A stretch of DNA of 64,000 bases from Marinobacter fonticola (GCF_008122265.1 NZ_CP043042.1:2232001-2296000); one strand, 5' to 3'; shown: positions 18,341-29,163, numbered from the stretch's first letter. Program-made: numbers and translations. The notes: a model not told the origin generated them from the sequence alone.

Positions 18341-19645
18341 TTACCCGTGATGACCATTGAAATAGCCCTGGGTGCCCTGTTGCGCCATGGCATCCACAAT
18401 CCGCCCGACACCCTGGATATAGGCGGCTGTGCGCAAGGGTATGGCTTTCTCCTCCGCCATGTTGAAACAGGCATTCGCTTCACGCTCAAGACGCTGCCTG
18501 AGTTGCTTTTCCACGGCTTCGCCTGACCAGTAATCGCCCATCCGGTTCTGAACCCATTCCAGATGGCTGACTATCACGCCGCCGGCATTGGCGATGATGT
18601 CAGGAATCACGGGGATATTACGATCCTGCAGGACGCGGTCACCGCCGGTGCTGATGGGGCCATTCGCGATCTCCATGATCGCCCTGGCCCGGACCCGGTC
18701 CGCGTTGGCGTCCGTTATCTGGTTTTCCAGCGCGGCCAACACCAGAACATCGACGTCCAGTTCCAGCAACTCATCGCCATTAAGGGGCTGCGTCTGCGCG
18801 GCGTCACACACGGAATCGTCGCAATAGACCATGCCCTTGAGTTCACGGGTACGGTTCTTGTGACGCAGGATGGGCCCAGGGTTCAATCCCTCTTCACTGT
18901 AGATGGCGCCCCGGGAGTCGGACAACGCGACAATATTGTAACCGGCATGGTGCGCCAGGCGCGCAAAATGCTGGCCAGCGTTACCGAATCCCTGGACAGC
19001 CACTCTCAGATCTCCCGGTTCCTGGTGCTGCCGTTTTACCCACAGGTCCAACACCTGCAACGCGCCTGCACCAGTGGCTTCCTCACGACCAATGGAGCCC
19101 CCCAGCCCCAGGGGCTTACCAGTAATGACGCCGGGCGCGTGCCGACGTTCGATCTGGGCGTATTCGTCCACCATCCAGCCCATGACAATGGCGTTAGTGT
19201 TGACGTCGGGGGCCGGAATATCGCGTTCGGGACCAATTACATCGTGAAAAGCACGGATATAGCTACGGGACAATCGCTCCAACTCCATACGGGAGAGGGT
19301 CTTCGGATCGACACAGATACCCCCTTTGGCACCACCAAACGGCAGGTCGACCGCAGCACACTTCAACGTCATCCAGAAACTCAGTGTCGCGACCTCATCC
19401 TCGGTGACATCGGGGTGGAAGCGAATGCCACCCTTGGTGGGTCCGCGGGTATCGTCGTACTGCACGCGCCAGGCTGGAAAGACACGCAGCGAGCCATCAT
19501 CCATGCGCACCGATAAACTGGCCTGATGGATGCGTTTAGGTTGCCCCAGGCGGTGGCGACTATCGTCAGCCACCTCCAGCCACTCGTAAATGTCAGCCAT
19601 TCGGGATTGGGCATCTTCGAGCAAGTGATGGGTATTGCTGCTCAT
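18341..19645 (-). CDS. Glu/Leu/Phe/Val-family glutamate dehydrogenase
   Basis: 434 residues, full length. Interconverts glutamate and 2-oxoglutarate plus ammonia. The N-terminal substrate domain contains RGPTKGGIRFHP and LPFGGAKGGI with the catalytic Lys at 107; the cofactor domain has EEATGAGALQVLDLW and AVQGFGNAGQHFARLAHHAG (the Rossmann loop). GAGGT precedes the ATG. An intact metabolic enzyme as transposon cargo is unusual; a 44-bp piece of this gene is duplicated at 21689-21732. Confidence 0.9.
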   Translation of the reverse strand: MSSNTHHLLEDAQSRMADIYEWLEVADDSRHRLGQPKRIHQASLSVRMDDGSLRVFPAWRVQYDDTRGPTKGGIRFHPDVTEDEVATLSFWMTLKCAAVDLPFGGAKGGICVDPKTLSRMELERLSRSYIRAFHDVIGPERDIPAPDVNTNAIVMGWMVDEYAQIERRHAPGVITGKPLGLGGSIGREEATGAGALQVLDLWVKRQHQEPGDLRVAVQGFGNAGQHFARLAHHAGYNIVALSDSRGAIYSEEGLNPGPILRHKNRTRELKGMVYCDDSVCDAAQTQPLNGDELLELDVDVLVLAALENQITDANADRVRARAIMEIANGPISTGGDRVLQDRNIPVIPDIIANAGGVIVSHLEWVQNRMGDYWSGEAVEKQLRQRLEREANACFNMAEEKAIPLRTAAYIQGVGRIVDAMAQQGTQGYFNGHHG

Positions 19646-19723
19646 GGTTACCTCAATATCTCAATAGGGAAAGTAAGGTGTAGACAGCCGTGTCTTTTCT
19701 CACTGCCCGATGTCGGCGTTGAC

Positions 19724-19801
19724 TTATGGCCGGTCTGAATCACTTACCCCGGCTCCAGGTTCGGCCTTCGTCAGCACTAGAGTACACCGGAACAGCGCTT
19801 C
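19724..19801 (-). pseudogene. merD-like 3' fragment (first mer module)
   Basis: Encodes ALFRCTLVLTKAEPGAG, matching the C-terminus ALNRCTQVLTKAERGTG of the merD-like gene at 21691-22121. It sits between merC and the glutamate dehydrogenase gene and has no start, so it is a deletion scar of a second merD. Confidence 0.6.
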
Positions 19802-19802
19802 C

Positions 19803-20217
19803 TTAGTGTGGCACATCGCATTGACGCTTTACCGGGCGGATCATGTTCCAGACAGAAGAGACAACCATCAACACAAGGCCGGAGTAAAAAACAAATTGTG
19901 CATAGGACGCGTATTGGCCTAACTTAAGCTGGAAAGGGAGGACACCGGCAAACACCAGAAGCGGCCCCAAGCACCCCCAGAATCCCGCGGCCACGCTGCC
20001 GGTGGATGCGCCACGTCATGACATTGGCAACCAGAGCGATGAACGCAAAAATCGGGATCAGAGTCGTTATGAAAACCCGCTCCCATGACGCCAGGAAACC
20101 GAGGCCCAACGTCGCCCCGATGCCAGCCAATGCGGGAAAACAGACGGCGCAACCCATTCCGGACACAACGCTGCCGATGGAACCTGCTTTATCGGCAATT
20201 CGCGAGATCAAATCCAT
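19803..20217 (-). pseudogene. merC: MerC mercury transporter, frameshifted
   Basis: The N-terminal frame gives RIADKAGSIGSVVSGMG and CAVCFPALAGIGATLGLGF with the MerC mercury-binding Cys pair and the first helices. The C-terminal helices (GPLLVFAGVLPFQL, YASYAQFVFYSGLVLMVV) and QCDVPH are in another frame. One extra G in the run at 19965-19968 explains the shift. Intact MerC carries Hg(II) through the inner membrane. It belongs to the collapsed first mer module. Confidence 0.85.
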
Positions 20218-20350
20218 GTTTCTACTCCTCTGCTTTCAATTCTGACTTTATAAATGATGCCCGTTTCGAAAACCGGCAAAACGGCTGTAGCAATCAGTTA
20301 TCCGTTCAGATTCAGCCGCTTCATGCTGTCACGCAAGCCATTCCCGGCTG

Positions 20351-20453
20351 CCTTGCCTATCCCGCGCAGCAGGATAGTTTTTGACATCCCTGGTAAAGGT
20401 TTGAGCACACAGCTTCAGACCCTCAACCACCGTCGGGTACGGAAACAGCTCAT
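20351..20453 (-). pseudogene. merA 3'-end fragment (first mer module)
   Basis: About 100 bp closely matching the 3' end of merA at 22753-22855, including the codons for the terminal Cys-Cys. The fragment ends abruptly where mer promoter sequence begins at about 20455, so merT, merP and most of merA have been deleted from this module. Confidence 0.75.
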
Positions 20454-20501
20454 ATTGCAACAGCACCTTTTATGGACTTGTTCGACAGGCTAACCTTAAA
20501 G

Positions 20502-20517
20502 CCGTAGTCAACTACGG
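20502..20517. promoter_or_regulatory. MerR operator dyad, first mer module
   Basis: CCGTAGT-CA-ACTACGG, identical to the operator at 25145-25160 and placed 11 bp before the deleted merR start, as in mer operons. The operon it should drive is mostly deleted. Confidence 0.8.
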
Positions 20518-20528
20518 AGTCAAGGCAA

Positions 20529-20675
20529 ATGTCGAAGGAAGCGAATTCATTTACCATCGGGAGCCTGGCCAAGGCGGCTAACGTCCCAGTCGAAACCATC
20601 CGCATCTCTTGTCCTCTAATTCAGTCATTGCATGAAGGTGTTGGGCCAAAGAGTCAAGAGGTAATCGAAGACTGA
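20529..20675 (+). pseudogene. merR with internal deletion (48-codon open frame)
   Basis: The first 25 codons match the MerR HTH start (TIGSLAKAANVPVETIR) and then jump in frame to the last 22 codons (SCPLIQSLHEGVG). About 95 codons, including the second DNA-binding helix, the dimer helix and two of three mercury-binding Cys, are missing. Still open and still behind its own operator, but it cannot be a normal MerR. Confidence 0.8.
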
Positions 20676-20866
20676 CACGAACAGATACAGTGCGTGACGT
20701 TTAACTTATGCGCTGTGTCTTCAGTTCATCAAATGTGCTGAGCTACGCACCAGTTAAAAACAGTGCGTTAACTGGCGAGGCTGCTTCTTCCGTTCATGAA
20801 GCCTGTTCATATGCAGTATCTGAGAATAAATCCATGAACCATTTCCTATAGTTTGGCTGCGGTAAC

Positions 20867-21592
20867 TCAACCAAGCTTTCCGAGAACTGGAAACATCGAC
20901 AACATCCACGACGTGAATAGAGTCATCTGGCCGGTGAGCACCAACACTCCCATGACAACGAGCAGCAGGCCTGCAAACGCTCTCAGCCATCGACTCCAGC
21001 GACTTAGCCAGCGTACTCGTTGGCGAAAGTGTTCAATGAACAGAGCGGGTTCCGAGGAAGGGGAGAGCCAAACCCAGCGAATAAACCGCAAGATACAGCA
21101 TGCCCGCTTCAGCACTGGCCTCTGTGGCACTGAGCGCCAATATGGCCCCGAGTATGGGGCCTATGCAGGGTGTCCAGCCAATGGCAAACGCTATGCCCAG
21201 CATAAATGAGGCAGTGGGGCGCCCACCTTTCAAGTGGACTGTCCGATACGCCAGTCCCTCTGTAAAACCGGCAGGCTCCACCAGCCCAGCATAAATAAAC
21301 CCATCAGCACGATGAGTACGCCAGCTACCAGGTTGGCCTCTTCACGATAAGCCATCAACCATTGCCCGAGAACACTGGCGCTTGCGCCCAAGGCAACAAA
21401 GATCAGGCTAAAACCCATCACAAAACACAGGCTCAGCCAGAACGCCTTTAAGCGATTCGAAGCCTCGGTCAGCGCACTCCCGGTAACAACCGACAGATAG
21501 CCGGGAACCAGAGGCAACGTGCAGGGAGAGAAGAACGAAACGAGACCACCGGCAAACGCGGCGGCCATTCCCCAGGTCGGAAGATCAAGCAT
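20867..21592 (-). pseudogene. ccdA: CcdA/DsbD-type thiol-disulfide membrane protein, two frameshifts
   Basis: Three overlapping frames together make one CcdA of about 240 residues. First: GGLVSFFSPCTLPLVPGYLS (Cys motif of helix 1). Second: GIAFAIGWTPCIGPILGAIL (Cys motif of the repeated half). Third: ALFIEHFRQRVRW to the last helix. The first shift (about 21257) fits a one-base loss, the second (about 21052) one extra C. Intact CcdA passes electrons across the membrane to periplasmic thiols. It lies between the two mer modules. Confidence 0.82.
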
Positions 21593-21688
21593 TTAGCCTC
21601 CTGGCATTTTGCCAGTAGCGCACTCCTGCCGGGTGATACTCCTCTGGTAAAAGAGCTGGCATAACGGCTTTGATAGCCACCAAGGCAC

Positions 21689-21732
21689 CGTTACCGAATC
21701 CCTGGACAGCCACTCTCAGATCTCCCGGTTCC
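21689..21732. repeat. 44-bp exact copy of part of the glutamate dehydrogenase gene
   Basis: Identical, same orientation, to 18979-19022 inside the glutamate dehydrogenase gene; flanks differ. It forms the very end of the merD-like frame. Since a merD scrap also lies next to the intact dehydrogenase gene, both look like traces of a duplicated merD-gdh arrangement. Confidence 0.85.
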
Positions 21733-22121
21733 ACGCTCTGCCTTTGTCAGCACTTGGGTGCAGCGATTCAGCGCCGCCCTCTTAACGGCAATCGTATCCT
21801 GTATTTGCCGCTTTGCTGTGCGGCACTGCTGCTCATCCCCGTTGTCGAGCGAATGAACAAACTCGGCGATCTCCGGAAGCCCCAGGCCTGCCTCACGACA
21901 AGCCCCAATGAACTTCAGCCGTTCCAGACAGCGGTCATCAAACAAGCGAAAGCCCCCCGAGGTTCTTCCGCAGGCCTGCACCAGTCGCATATCCAGGTAC
22001 GTGCGAATCTGAGGCACCGACAGGCCACAGCGGCGGGCCGCCTCGGAAATGACATAGCCTTGGCTCTGTGTTTCCGGTCCGCGTTCAACGTCGGTTCCGC
22101 TATTAGGGTATTAATCGTCAT
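21691..22121 (-). pseudogene. MerD-like regulator, frameshifted
   Basis: From the ATG at 22121 the first 17 codons run to RKH; one base is then missing (near 22068) and the correct frame resumes with QGYVISEAARRCGLSVPQIR, a MerR-type HTH, then RTSGGFRLFDDRCLERLKF, matching MerD. MerD modulates mer transcription with MerR. It begins directly after the merB stop. Its 3' end runs into the 44-bp dehydrogenase fragment, so the natural C-terminus may be altered. A different MerR-family protein is possible. Confidence 0.7.
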
Positions 22122-22122
22122 G

Positions 22123-22746
22123 TCAGTCACTTCCTGCTTTGTCGAGCAATTGCCGGGCAATACCCTGACCCAGTTCGAACCTTCCTGAACAGTCACAATG
22201 CTCGCGTCGGGTCTGTCCCGGGACCACGCCTCCCCGGCAGATCGAGAAGCAAAAAAGTGGACATCGCAACAGAAGGCACTGCGAATGTCGCCCTCCGTGG
22301 CCACGGACACCAGCGAGAGAACCGCGTCCTCTGGCTGAAGCGAAAGCACCTCCTGCGGTGTGACCGTCAAGGTGACCGGCTTGTGGGTGCGGGGACAGTG
22401 CGACCGGACCTGTGCGGGTTCGCCAATGACAGCCGGAAACATCAAGGCGTCGAGTGCACACCAGGTGTAGAGCGGCTGATCGTTTACCACAAACGCATGC
22501 GGCGTTTCACGCAGGGTGATGCCGGAGCCGACCAGCCGTCCCTGACCGTCATACTCGACGGTTTCCGCAAGGCAGCTGTTCCAGCACCTGCACCACCTGG
22601 CCCGTCGTCCAGTTGAGCGACGCTGCAAGCCGCTCAAGAGTGACCGGACGACCCTGGACCAGCTCACGCAATAGCGCCACATGAAGCGTGGCCTCCGCTT
22701 CTCCGGTCAGGCCCAGCCGATTCACGATTTCACGCACATCATTCAT
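22123..22746 (-). pseudogene. merB: Organomercurial lyase MerB, two frameshifts
   Basis: Intact MerB cleaves carbon-mercury bonds. The N-terminal winged domain (residues 1-60, SLNWTTGQVVQVLEQLP) is followed by an extra T (near 22577), after which TVEYDGQGRLVG and ITLRETPHAF, then YTWCALDALMFPAVIG (first active Cys) and AFCCDVHFFAS (second Cys region with Asp) follow in the new frame. A lost T near 22181 shifts the last residues (FELGQGIARQLLDKAGSD). It starts 12 bp after merA. A functional product would need both shifts repaired. Confidence 0.87.
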
Positions 22747-22757
22747 GGGGCCTTGCC

Positions 22758-24398
<1,641 letters not shown>

Positions 24399-24421
24399 GG
24401 TTACTCCTTGGTCGTCCCGGT

Positions 24422-24698
24422 TTATTTCAGGGTGGACGGATAACCCGCATTGGTGGTTGGCCTGAGTCAGCGCCTCAACGGAGGTTTTCTCATCGTCAAA
24501 GGTCACCGTCGCATCCCGTTCCTCATATCGGACATCCACAGCACTTACGCCGTCGACCCGCTTCAGGGCGGCTTTGACGGTAATCGGGCAGGCCGCACAG
24601 GTCATGCCTGGAACGGACAAGGTCACCGTTTGTTGTGCCGCCAGGGTAGGCAGGCTGAACAGCGCAAACAGTACGGCAGTGATCAGGGACTTTTTCAT
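24422..24698 (-). pseudogene. merP: MerP periplasmic mercury-binding protein, frameshifted near the end
   Basis: Signal peptide (LITAVLFALFSLPTLAAQ) and the heavy-metal domain with GMTCAACP at about residues 31-38 are intact. An extra A near 24456-24458 displaces the last 13 residues; without it the chain ends TTNAGYPSTLK at a TAA (24422-24424). As read the tail is longer and foreign, running into merF. The Cys-binding loop survives, so partial function is conceivable. Confidence 0.85.
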
Positions 24699-24735
24699 GG
24701 TGTGGTGCCTCTAAGTTAATAGGTTGGATCAGGTT

Positions 24736-25098
24736 TCAGTAAAACAGCGGTAAGACGAAAGGGAACGCCAACGCCGTCATTATCAGCAGCGCAACAATCC
24801 AGAACACGACTTTATAAGCAGTGCGCACTTGCGGTACCGCGCAGACTTCGCCCGGTTCGCAGTCCTGCGCGGGCCGGTATATCCGACGCCAGGCAAACAC
24901 CATGGCCACCAGCGCAGCACCAATGAACCACGGACGGTAGGGCTCCAGGGCGGCCAGGTTGCCGATCCATGCACCGGAAACACCCAGTGTGATCAGGACC
25001 AGGGGACCCAGACAGCAGGCCGATGCGAGCAGCGCTGCAACCCCGCCTGCGATTAACGACCCGCGACCGGATTTTGACTCTGAATTCAACTCTGACAT
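24736..25098 (-). CDS. merT: MerT mercury transporter
   Basis: 120 residues from the ATG at 25098; the upstream in-frame extension overlaps the promoter and is discarded. Three membrane helices: first with ALLASACCLGP (the Cys pair that accepts Hg(II)), second WFIGAALVAMVFAW, a cytoplasmic loop with the second pair (DCEPGEVC), and third VVFWIVALLIMTALAFP. First structural gene of the second mer module, divergent from merR; the only structural mer gene in the element without an apparent lesion. Confidence 0.92.
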   Translation of the reverse strand: MSELNSESKSGRGSLIAGGVAALLASACCLGPLVLITLGVSGAWIGNLAALEPYRPWFIGAALVAMVFAWRRIYRPAQDCEPGEVCAVPQVRTAYKVVFWIVALLIMTALAFPFVLPLFY

Positions 25099-25144
25099 TG
25101 TGATTGCACCTTTTATGGCCTTGTTCGATAAGCTAAGCTTAAAG

Positions 25145-25160
25145 CCGTAGTCAACTACGG
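25145..25160. promoter_or_regulatory. mer operator/promoter
   Basis: CCGTAGT-CA-ACTACGG lies between merT and merR, 11 bp before merR. On the minus strand a TTGCCT -35 stands just before the dyad and a TTAAGC/TAAGCT-type -10 after it, giving the stretched 19-20-bp spacing typical of MerR-activated promoters. Confidence 0.85.
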
Positions 25161-25171
25161 AGGCAAGGAAA

Positions 25172-25609
25172 ATGTCGGATGAAATGAACTCATTGACCAT
25201 CGGGGGGCTGGCTAAGGCGGCGAACGTCTCAGTTGAGACCATCCGCTACTACCAGCGACGTGGGTTAATACCTGAGCCCCAGCGTCCTCTCGGGGGGATT
25301 CGGCGCTACGGTGCCAGCGATATTGGCAGGTTGAGCTTTGTGAAAACCTCGCAGCAGTTAGGCTTTAGTCTCGATGAGATACACGACTTGCTTCAATTGG
25401 ATGATGGTACTCACTGCCTGGAAGCCAGCACTCTCGCGGAGCGTAAGTTGCACGACGTACGTGGGAAGCTCGAAAAGCTACAGCAAATTGAGGCTTTGCT
25501 GAGCGACATGGTTGATCGGTGCTGCGCCTACGAGGGCAATATCTCGTGCCCTTTAATTGCGTCATTACATGAAGGGGTTGGGCGAAAAGTTAGTACCTAC
25601 CCTAGCTAG
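25172..25609 (+). CDS. merR: MerR mercury-responsive regulator
   Basis: 145 residues, full length. HTH at residues 8-40 (TIGGLAKAANVSVETIRYYQ) and a dimerisation helix; the three mercury-binding Cys are present: one in GTHCLEA (about 82) and two in DRCCAYEGNISCP (about 117 and 126). It represses and, with Hg(II), activates the divergent merTPFAB genes. The dyad overlaps its own promoter, giving autoregulation. Confidence 0.93.
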   Translation: MSDEMNSLTIGGLAKAANVSVETIRYYQRRGLIPEPQRPLGGIRRYGASDIGRLSFVKTSQQLGFSLDEIHDLLQLDDGTHCLEASTLAERKLHDVRGKLEKLQQIEALLSDMVDRCCAYEGNISCPLIASLHEGVGRKVSTYPS

Positions 25610-25799
25610 AGTGGGATCCCTGCCAAACCTCAGTGACAAAGGGCAGAATGGCAACCACACAGGCCCTCAGAATGTCCAGTGTGACCAGCAGAGTACGGCG
25701 GGGAAGTTTTTGGGCAACAGCCCCAAACAGAGGCGCTATTAGCACGTAGCGAGCGACGATCGGGACAGTGGCGTTCACAAAATAAGGGGCGGTTCCTTT
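25602..25799 (-). pseudogene. MFS transporter remnant
   Basis: An open stretch without start reads APYFVNATVPIVARYVLIAP, then LPRRTLLVTLDILRA and VVAILPFVTEV, typical of helices 2-3 and the intervening loop of drug-efflux-type MFS proteins. It ends in a TAG close to the merR stop. Only about 60 residues remain between merR and tnpA. Confidence 0.55.
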
Positions 25800-25901
25800 G
25801 GTCTTGACGAATTGCTGCCTACTATAAGCAATGCCTCCCTCAAGAGCGAACGTACTGTGAGTTAACGCCTCTCAATGGAACCCCATAGCAAAGGACTGCG
25901 T

Positions 25902-28874
25902 ATGAGTAGTCTCCATGAAACCGCCTATCCGCGATTGAAGGCGGAGGTCTCGGATCAAGAACTGGCAGAAATTTATACACCCTCTGCCCAGGAACGATCC
26001 TTTGCCCGAAAGCACGGTCGAACTCCGGCTGCTCGTGGCGCCCTGCTCATTCTCCTGAAAACAGTGCAGCGCCTGGGCTACTTTGTCCACCTCATAGCCG
26101 TTCCCCAATCCATTACAACGCACATTCTGGCGTGCGACGACCTTTCACATCTCGCAGCGAGCCAGCTCAGGGTCTACGACCGTAATGGCGGCGCCCGTCA
26201 GCGGATGTTGGACACGGTTCGTCAACAGGTGAACATCAAGGCGTTCACCGTTGAAGGCAAGGCAATTGTACGGGAACTAGCGCGTGAAGCGGCCACCACC
26301 AAGCAGGACCTGGCGGACATCATCAATGTGGTGATTGAAGAGCTGGTGCGCCAGCGTTTTGAGTTACCGGGTTTTTCAACGTTGCAACGGACCGCGCGTC
26401 AGGCTCGCAGCACGGTCAATACCGGTTACTTTCGGACGCTCAATGTGGGTTTGACAGCGCATCAAAAAAACGAATTTGACCAGTTGCTGCAAGTGCCGGA
26501 TGATTCCCCTCATACCAGTTGGCATAAGTTGAAACAGGAACCCAAAAAGCCGACCAATACGGAAGTGAAGAAGTATCTTCAGCACCTGGAATGGCTTCAG
26601 GGTTGGTGTCAACAATTGCCCGCTGTTGATCACATTCCCGCCGCCAAATATCACCACTTCATACTGGAAGCACGAGCGCTGGGCGCGGCCAACATCAAGG
26701 CCATGCAAAGAACCAAACGCTATGCCTTGATGGTTCTGCTGGTCCATGCCCAATTGCGTCGCGCGATGGACGATGCGGTCGACATCTTTGTCCGCAAGAT
26801 GCGCAACATCAAGACCAAGGCAGAAGCCAACCTGAACCAATATCACCTGGATCATATGAAGCGCATGGACAAGCTGGTGGCTCAACTGCGTGACGTACTG
26901 ACCGCCGTCCAGGAAGCGCCAACGGATTCTGAGCGAGGTGCCCGAGTGGCGGCTGCCATCCAGAGTGATCCTGATGAATTACTGGCCGAGTGTGAGGAAC
27001 ACATGGCCTATGCTGGCAATAACTTCATCCCGTTCATGCTGCAACCCTACCGCCCGTTACGCCCCCTGTTATTCAATTGCCTTGAACTACTGGATCTGGC
27101 GGCAACCAGCCACGATCAATCCTTGATTGAGGCGATTGCGGCTCTGAAAAAGCACCGGCACAGCCGTAAGGAATGCCTTGTGCTCAGCACTCAACCCGTC
27201 GACGTGTCCTGGCTACCGGAGCGTTGGCGCCGTTTGGTATTGGGGGCGGGGCCAAGCCAGCTACCGCCCGGCATGGTCTACCGGAAGTATTTCGAGCTGG
27301 GCGTACTGACACAGGTGAAGCGTGAACTGATTTCCGGCGATCTCGCGGTCGCGAACAGCGACCAATACAGTGACTACCGCGATCAGCTGGTGGATTGGAG
27401 TGTCTATGATGCCCAGATAGCGGACTACAGCGCGATGATTGATATCGAATCCGACCCCGCCGCTTTTGTGGCACAAGCCCACTCCCGGTTGAGCGAAACG
27501 GCCGACCGCATTGACCATGGCTTCCCAGAGAATGAATACGCCGTCTTCCATGGTGAAGATCTGGTGATACGGAAGCACCGTCGTAGAGCGCCTCCGGATG
27601 GGTTAGCTGAGATTGATAAGCAGTTATCCCAGAATTTGCCCGAAAAGAATATTCTCGACATCCTGGTGGAAGCCGAAAAATGGCTGGGCCTCCACAAACG
27701 CTTTGGGCCACTTTCCGGATTTGAGGGCAAGCTCGATGACCCCCGTACCCGCTTTGTTTCGACCTTATTTTGCTATGGCTGCAATCTCGGGCCAACTCAG
27801 ACCGCGCGATCCATCACGACCCTTAATCGCCGGCAGGTGTCCTGGCTCAACCTGCGGCACGTCACCGAAGAGCGCCTGGAGCAGGCGATTGTACAGGTTA
27901 TCAATGCCTACAACCGCTACCGGCTGCCGCGACACTGGGGAACCGGCCAGCGGGCCGCCGCCGATGGCACAAAATGGAACCTGTACGAACAGAACCTGCT
28001 ATCGGAATACCACATACGGTACGGTGGCTATGGCGGGGTGGGCTACTACCACGTCTCGGACAAATACATCGCGCTGTTCAGCCACTTCATTCCTTGCGGC
28101 GTTTATGAGGCCATTTATATCCTTGATGGGCTGATCAAAAACGACTCCGATATCCAGCCTGACAGCCTGCATGGCGATACCCAGGCGCAAAGTGCGCCCG
28201 TCTTCGGGTTGGCTTATCTGCTGGGTATCAACCTCATGCCCCGAATCCGAAATCTGAAGCAACTGGTGTTCTACAAGCCCGATAAACGCCAGCAGTATGA
28301 GCACATCAATGCCTTGTTCAGCGAAACCGTCAACTGGAAACTGATTGAAACCCATGTACCCGACATGCTCCGGGTAGCGCTATCGATCAAGGCTGGCAAG
28401 ATCGCACCCTCCACGATACTGCGGCGCTTGGGTACCGCAAGCCTCAAGAACAAACTCTACTTTGCTTTCCGGGAACTGGGGAGGGTTGTTCGGACGACCT
28501 TTCTTTTGGATTACATTGGCAACGTGGAGTTGCGGCGAACCATTCATGCGGAAACGAACAAAACGGAAGAATTCAACCAGTTCGTGAAATGGCTATTCTT
28601 CGGCGGCGAGGGGGTGATCGCCGAGAATATCCGCCACGAGCAACGGAAAGTGATCAAATATAACCATTTGGTGGCCAACCTGGTCATTCTTCACAATGTG
28701 GAGTCGATGACGTTGACTCTTAAAGCTCTCAAGGATCAAGGTCATCATATAGATCACGATATTCTCAAAGGGTTGGCCCCATACCGCACGGACCATATCA
28801 ATCGATTCGGCGATTATACGCTTGATTTTGATCGGCAGGTTTCACCCATGAGCTACAATACAAAAATAATTTAA
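25902..28874 (+). CDS. tnpA: Tn3-family transposase TnpA
   Basis: 990 residues from the ATG at 25902 (AAAGGA upstream); an in-frame ATG at 25875 has no ribosome site. N-terminal DUF4158-type DNA-binding region (residues about 1-160) and C-terminal DDE domain. Likely catalytic residues: Asp about 688 in RAAADGTKWNLY, Asp about 758 in LHGDTQAQ and Glu about 889 in NKTEEFNQF. It performs replicative transposition at the 48-bp ends. The stop is 8 bp from the right repeat. The gene is intact, so the element may still be mobilised or supply transposase in trans. Confidence 0.93.
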   Translation: MSSLHETAYPRLKAEVSDQELAEIYTPSAQERSFARKHGRTPAARGALLILLKTVQRLGYFVHLIAVPQSITTHILACDDLSHLAASQLRVYDRNGGARQRMLDTVRQQVNIKAFTVEGKAIVRELAREAATTKQDLADIINVVIEELVRQRFELPGFSTLQRTARQARSTVNTGYFRTLNVGLTAHQKNEFDQLLQVPDDSPHTSWHKLKQEPKKPTNTEVKKYLQHLEWLQGWCQQLPAVDHIPAAKYHHFILEARALGAANIKAMQRTKRYALMVLLVHAQLRRAMDDAVDIFVRKMRNIKTKAEANLNQYHLDHMKRMDKLVAQLRDVLTAVQEAPTDSERGARVAAAIQSDPDELLAECEEHMAYAGNNFIPFMLQPYRPLRPLLFNCLELLDLAATSHDQSLIEAIAALKKHRHSRKECLVLSTQPVDVSWLPERWRRLVLGAGPSQLPPGMVYRKYFELGVLTQVKRELISGDLAVANSDQYSDYRDQLVDWSVYDAQIADYSAMIDIESDPAAFVAQAHSRLSETADRIDHGFPENEYAVFHGEDLVIRKHRRRAPPDGLAEIDKQLSQNLPEKNILDILVEAEKWLGLHKRFGPLSGFEGKLDDPRTRFVSTLFCYGCNLGPTQTARSITTLNRRQVSWLNLRHVTEERLEQAIVQVINAYNRYRLPRHWGTGQRAAADGTKWNLYEQNLLSEYHIRYGGYGGVGYYHVSDKYIALFSHFIPCGVYEAIYILDGLIKNDSDIQPDSLHGDTQAQSAPVFGLAYLLGINLMPRIRNLKQLVFYKPDKRQQYEHINALFSETVNWKLIETHVPDMLRVALSIKAGKIAPSTILRRLGTASLKNKLYFAFRELGRVVRTTFLLDYIGNVELRRTIHAETNKTEEFNQFVKWLFFGGEGVIAENIRHEQRKVIKYNHLVANLVILHNVESMTLTLKALKDQGHHIDHDILKGLAPYRTDHINRFGDYTLDFDRQVSPMSYNTKII

Positions 28875-28882
28875 ATCCAATA

Positions 28883-28930
28883 GGTTAGTGCACTTTCTGG
28901 AGGATTTCGTCAGAATCGTTGCCGACCCTC
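28883..28930 (-). repeat. Right terminal inverted repeat of the transposon
   Basis: Read inwards it begins GAGGGTCGGCAACGATTCTG and matches the left end at 44 of 48 positions. AGGCG follows directly at 28931-28935. Confidence 0.92.
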
Positions 28931-28935
28931 AGGCG
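28931..28935. repeat. Target site duplication AGGCG, right copy
   Basis: Identical to 10433-10437; directly outside the right inverted repeat. Confidence 0.92.
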
Positions 28936-29148
28936 ATGGATATGTCCATGCCGCTGACGGTCGGCGCCCTGCTCTCGGCCTCGGCCTTCGGTAGTCACGC
29001 CTGTTTCTTCAGTGACTCGACGGTGCTGACCTCCACCGGCTCGGGCTGTACGCCGATGCAGCATGCGTTGACGCAGATCCCCTATGCCTTGATCGGAGCG
29101 ACGCTGGCGTTCGTGTCATTCATTATCATGGGGTATGCGATTGCCTAG
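28936..29148 (+). pseudogene. NhaC-family antiporter, 3' part (split by transposon)
   Basis: 70 codons completing the antiporter started at 9136: MDMSMPLTVGALLSASAFGS, then CFFSDSTVLTSTGSGC (a conserved NhaC helix with polar residues) and a last helix ATLAFVSFIIMGYAIA. The frame upstream to 28888 is transposon end, not the natural gene. It has no promoter of its own. Confidence 0.9.
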
Positions 29149-29163
29149 GGCGTGCTGAACTGG

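Noticed and set aside
18563..19516. 317-codon open frame opposite the glutamate dehydrogenase
   Set aside because: Antisense shadow of a gene with clear catalytic motifs; no family features of its own.
25557..25742. 61-codon plus-strand frame after merR
   Set aside because: The opposite strand reads as an MFS transporter remnant, which explains the sequence better.
28888..29148. Stand-alone small membrane protein
   Set aside because: The first part is transposon end and the rest is the C-terminus of the interrupted NhaC-family gene; no promoter or ribosome site.
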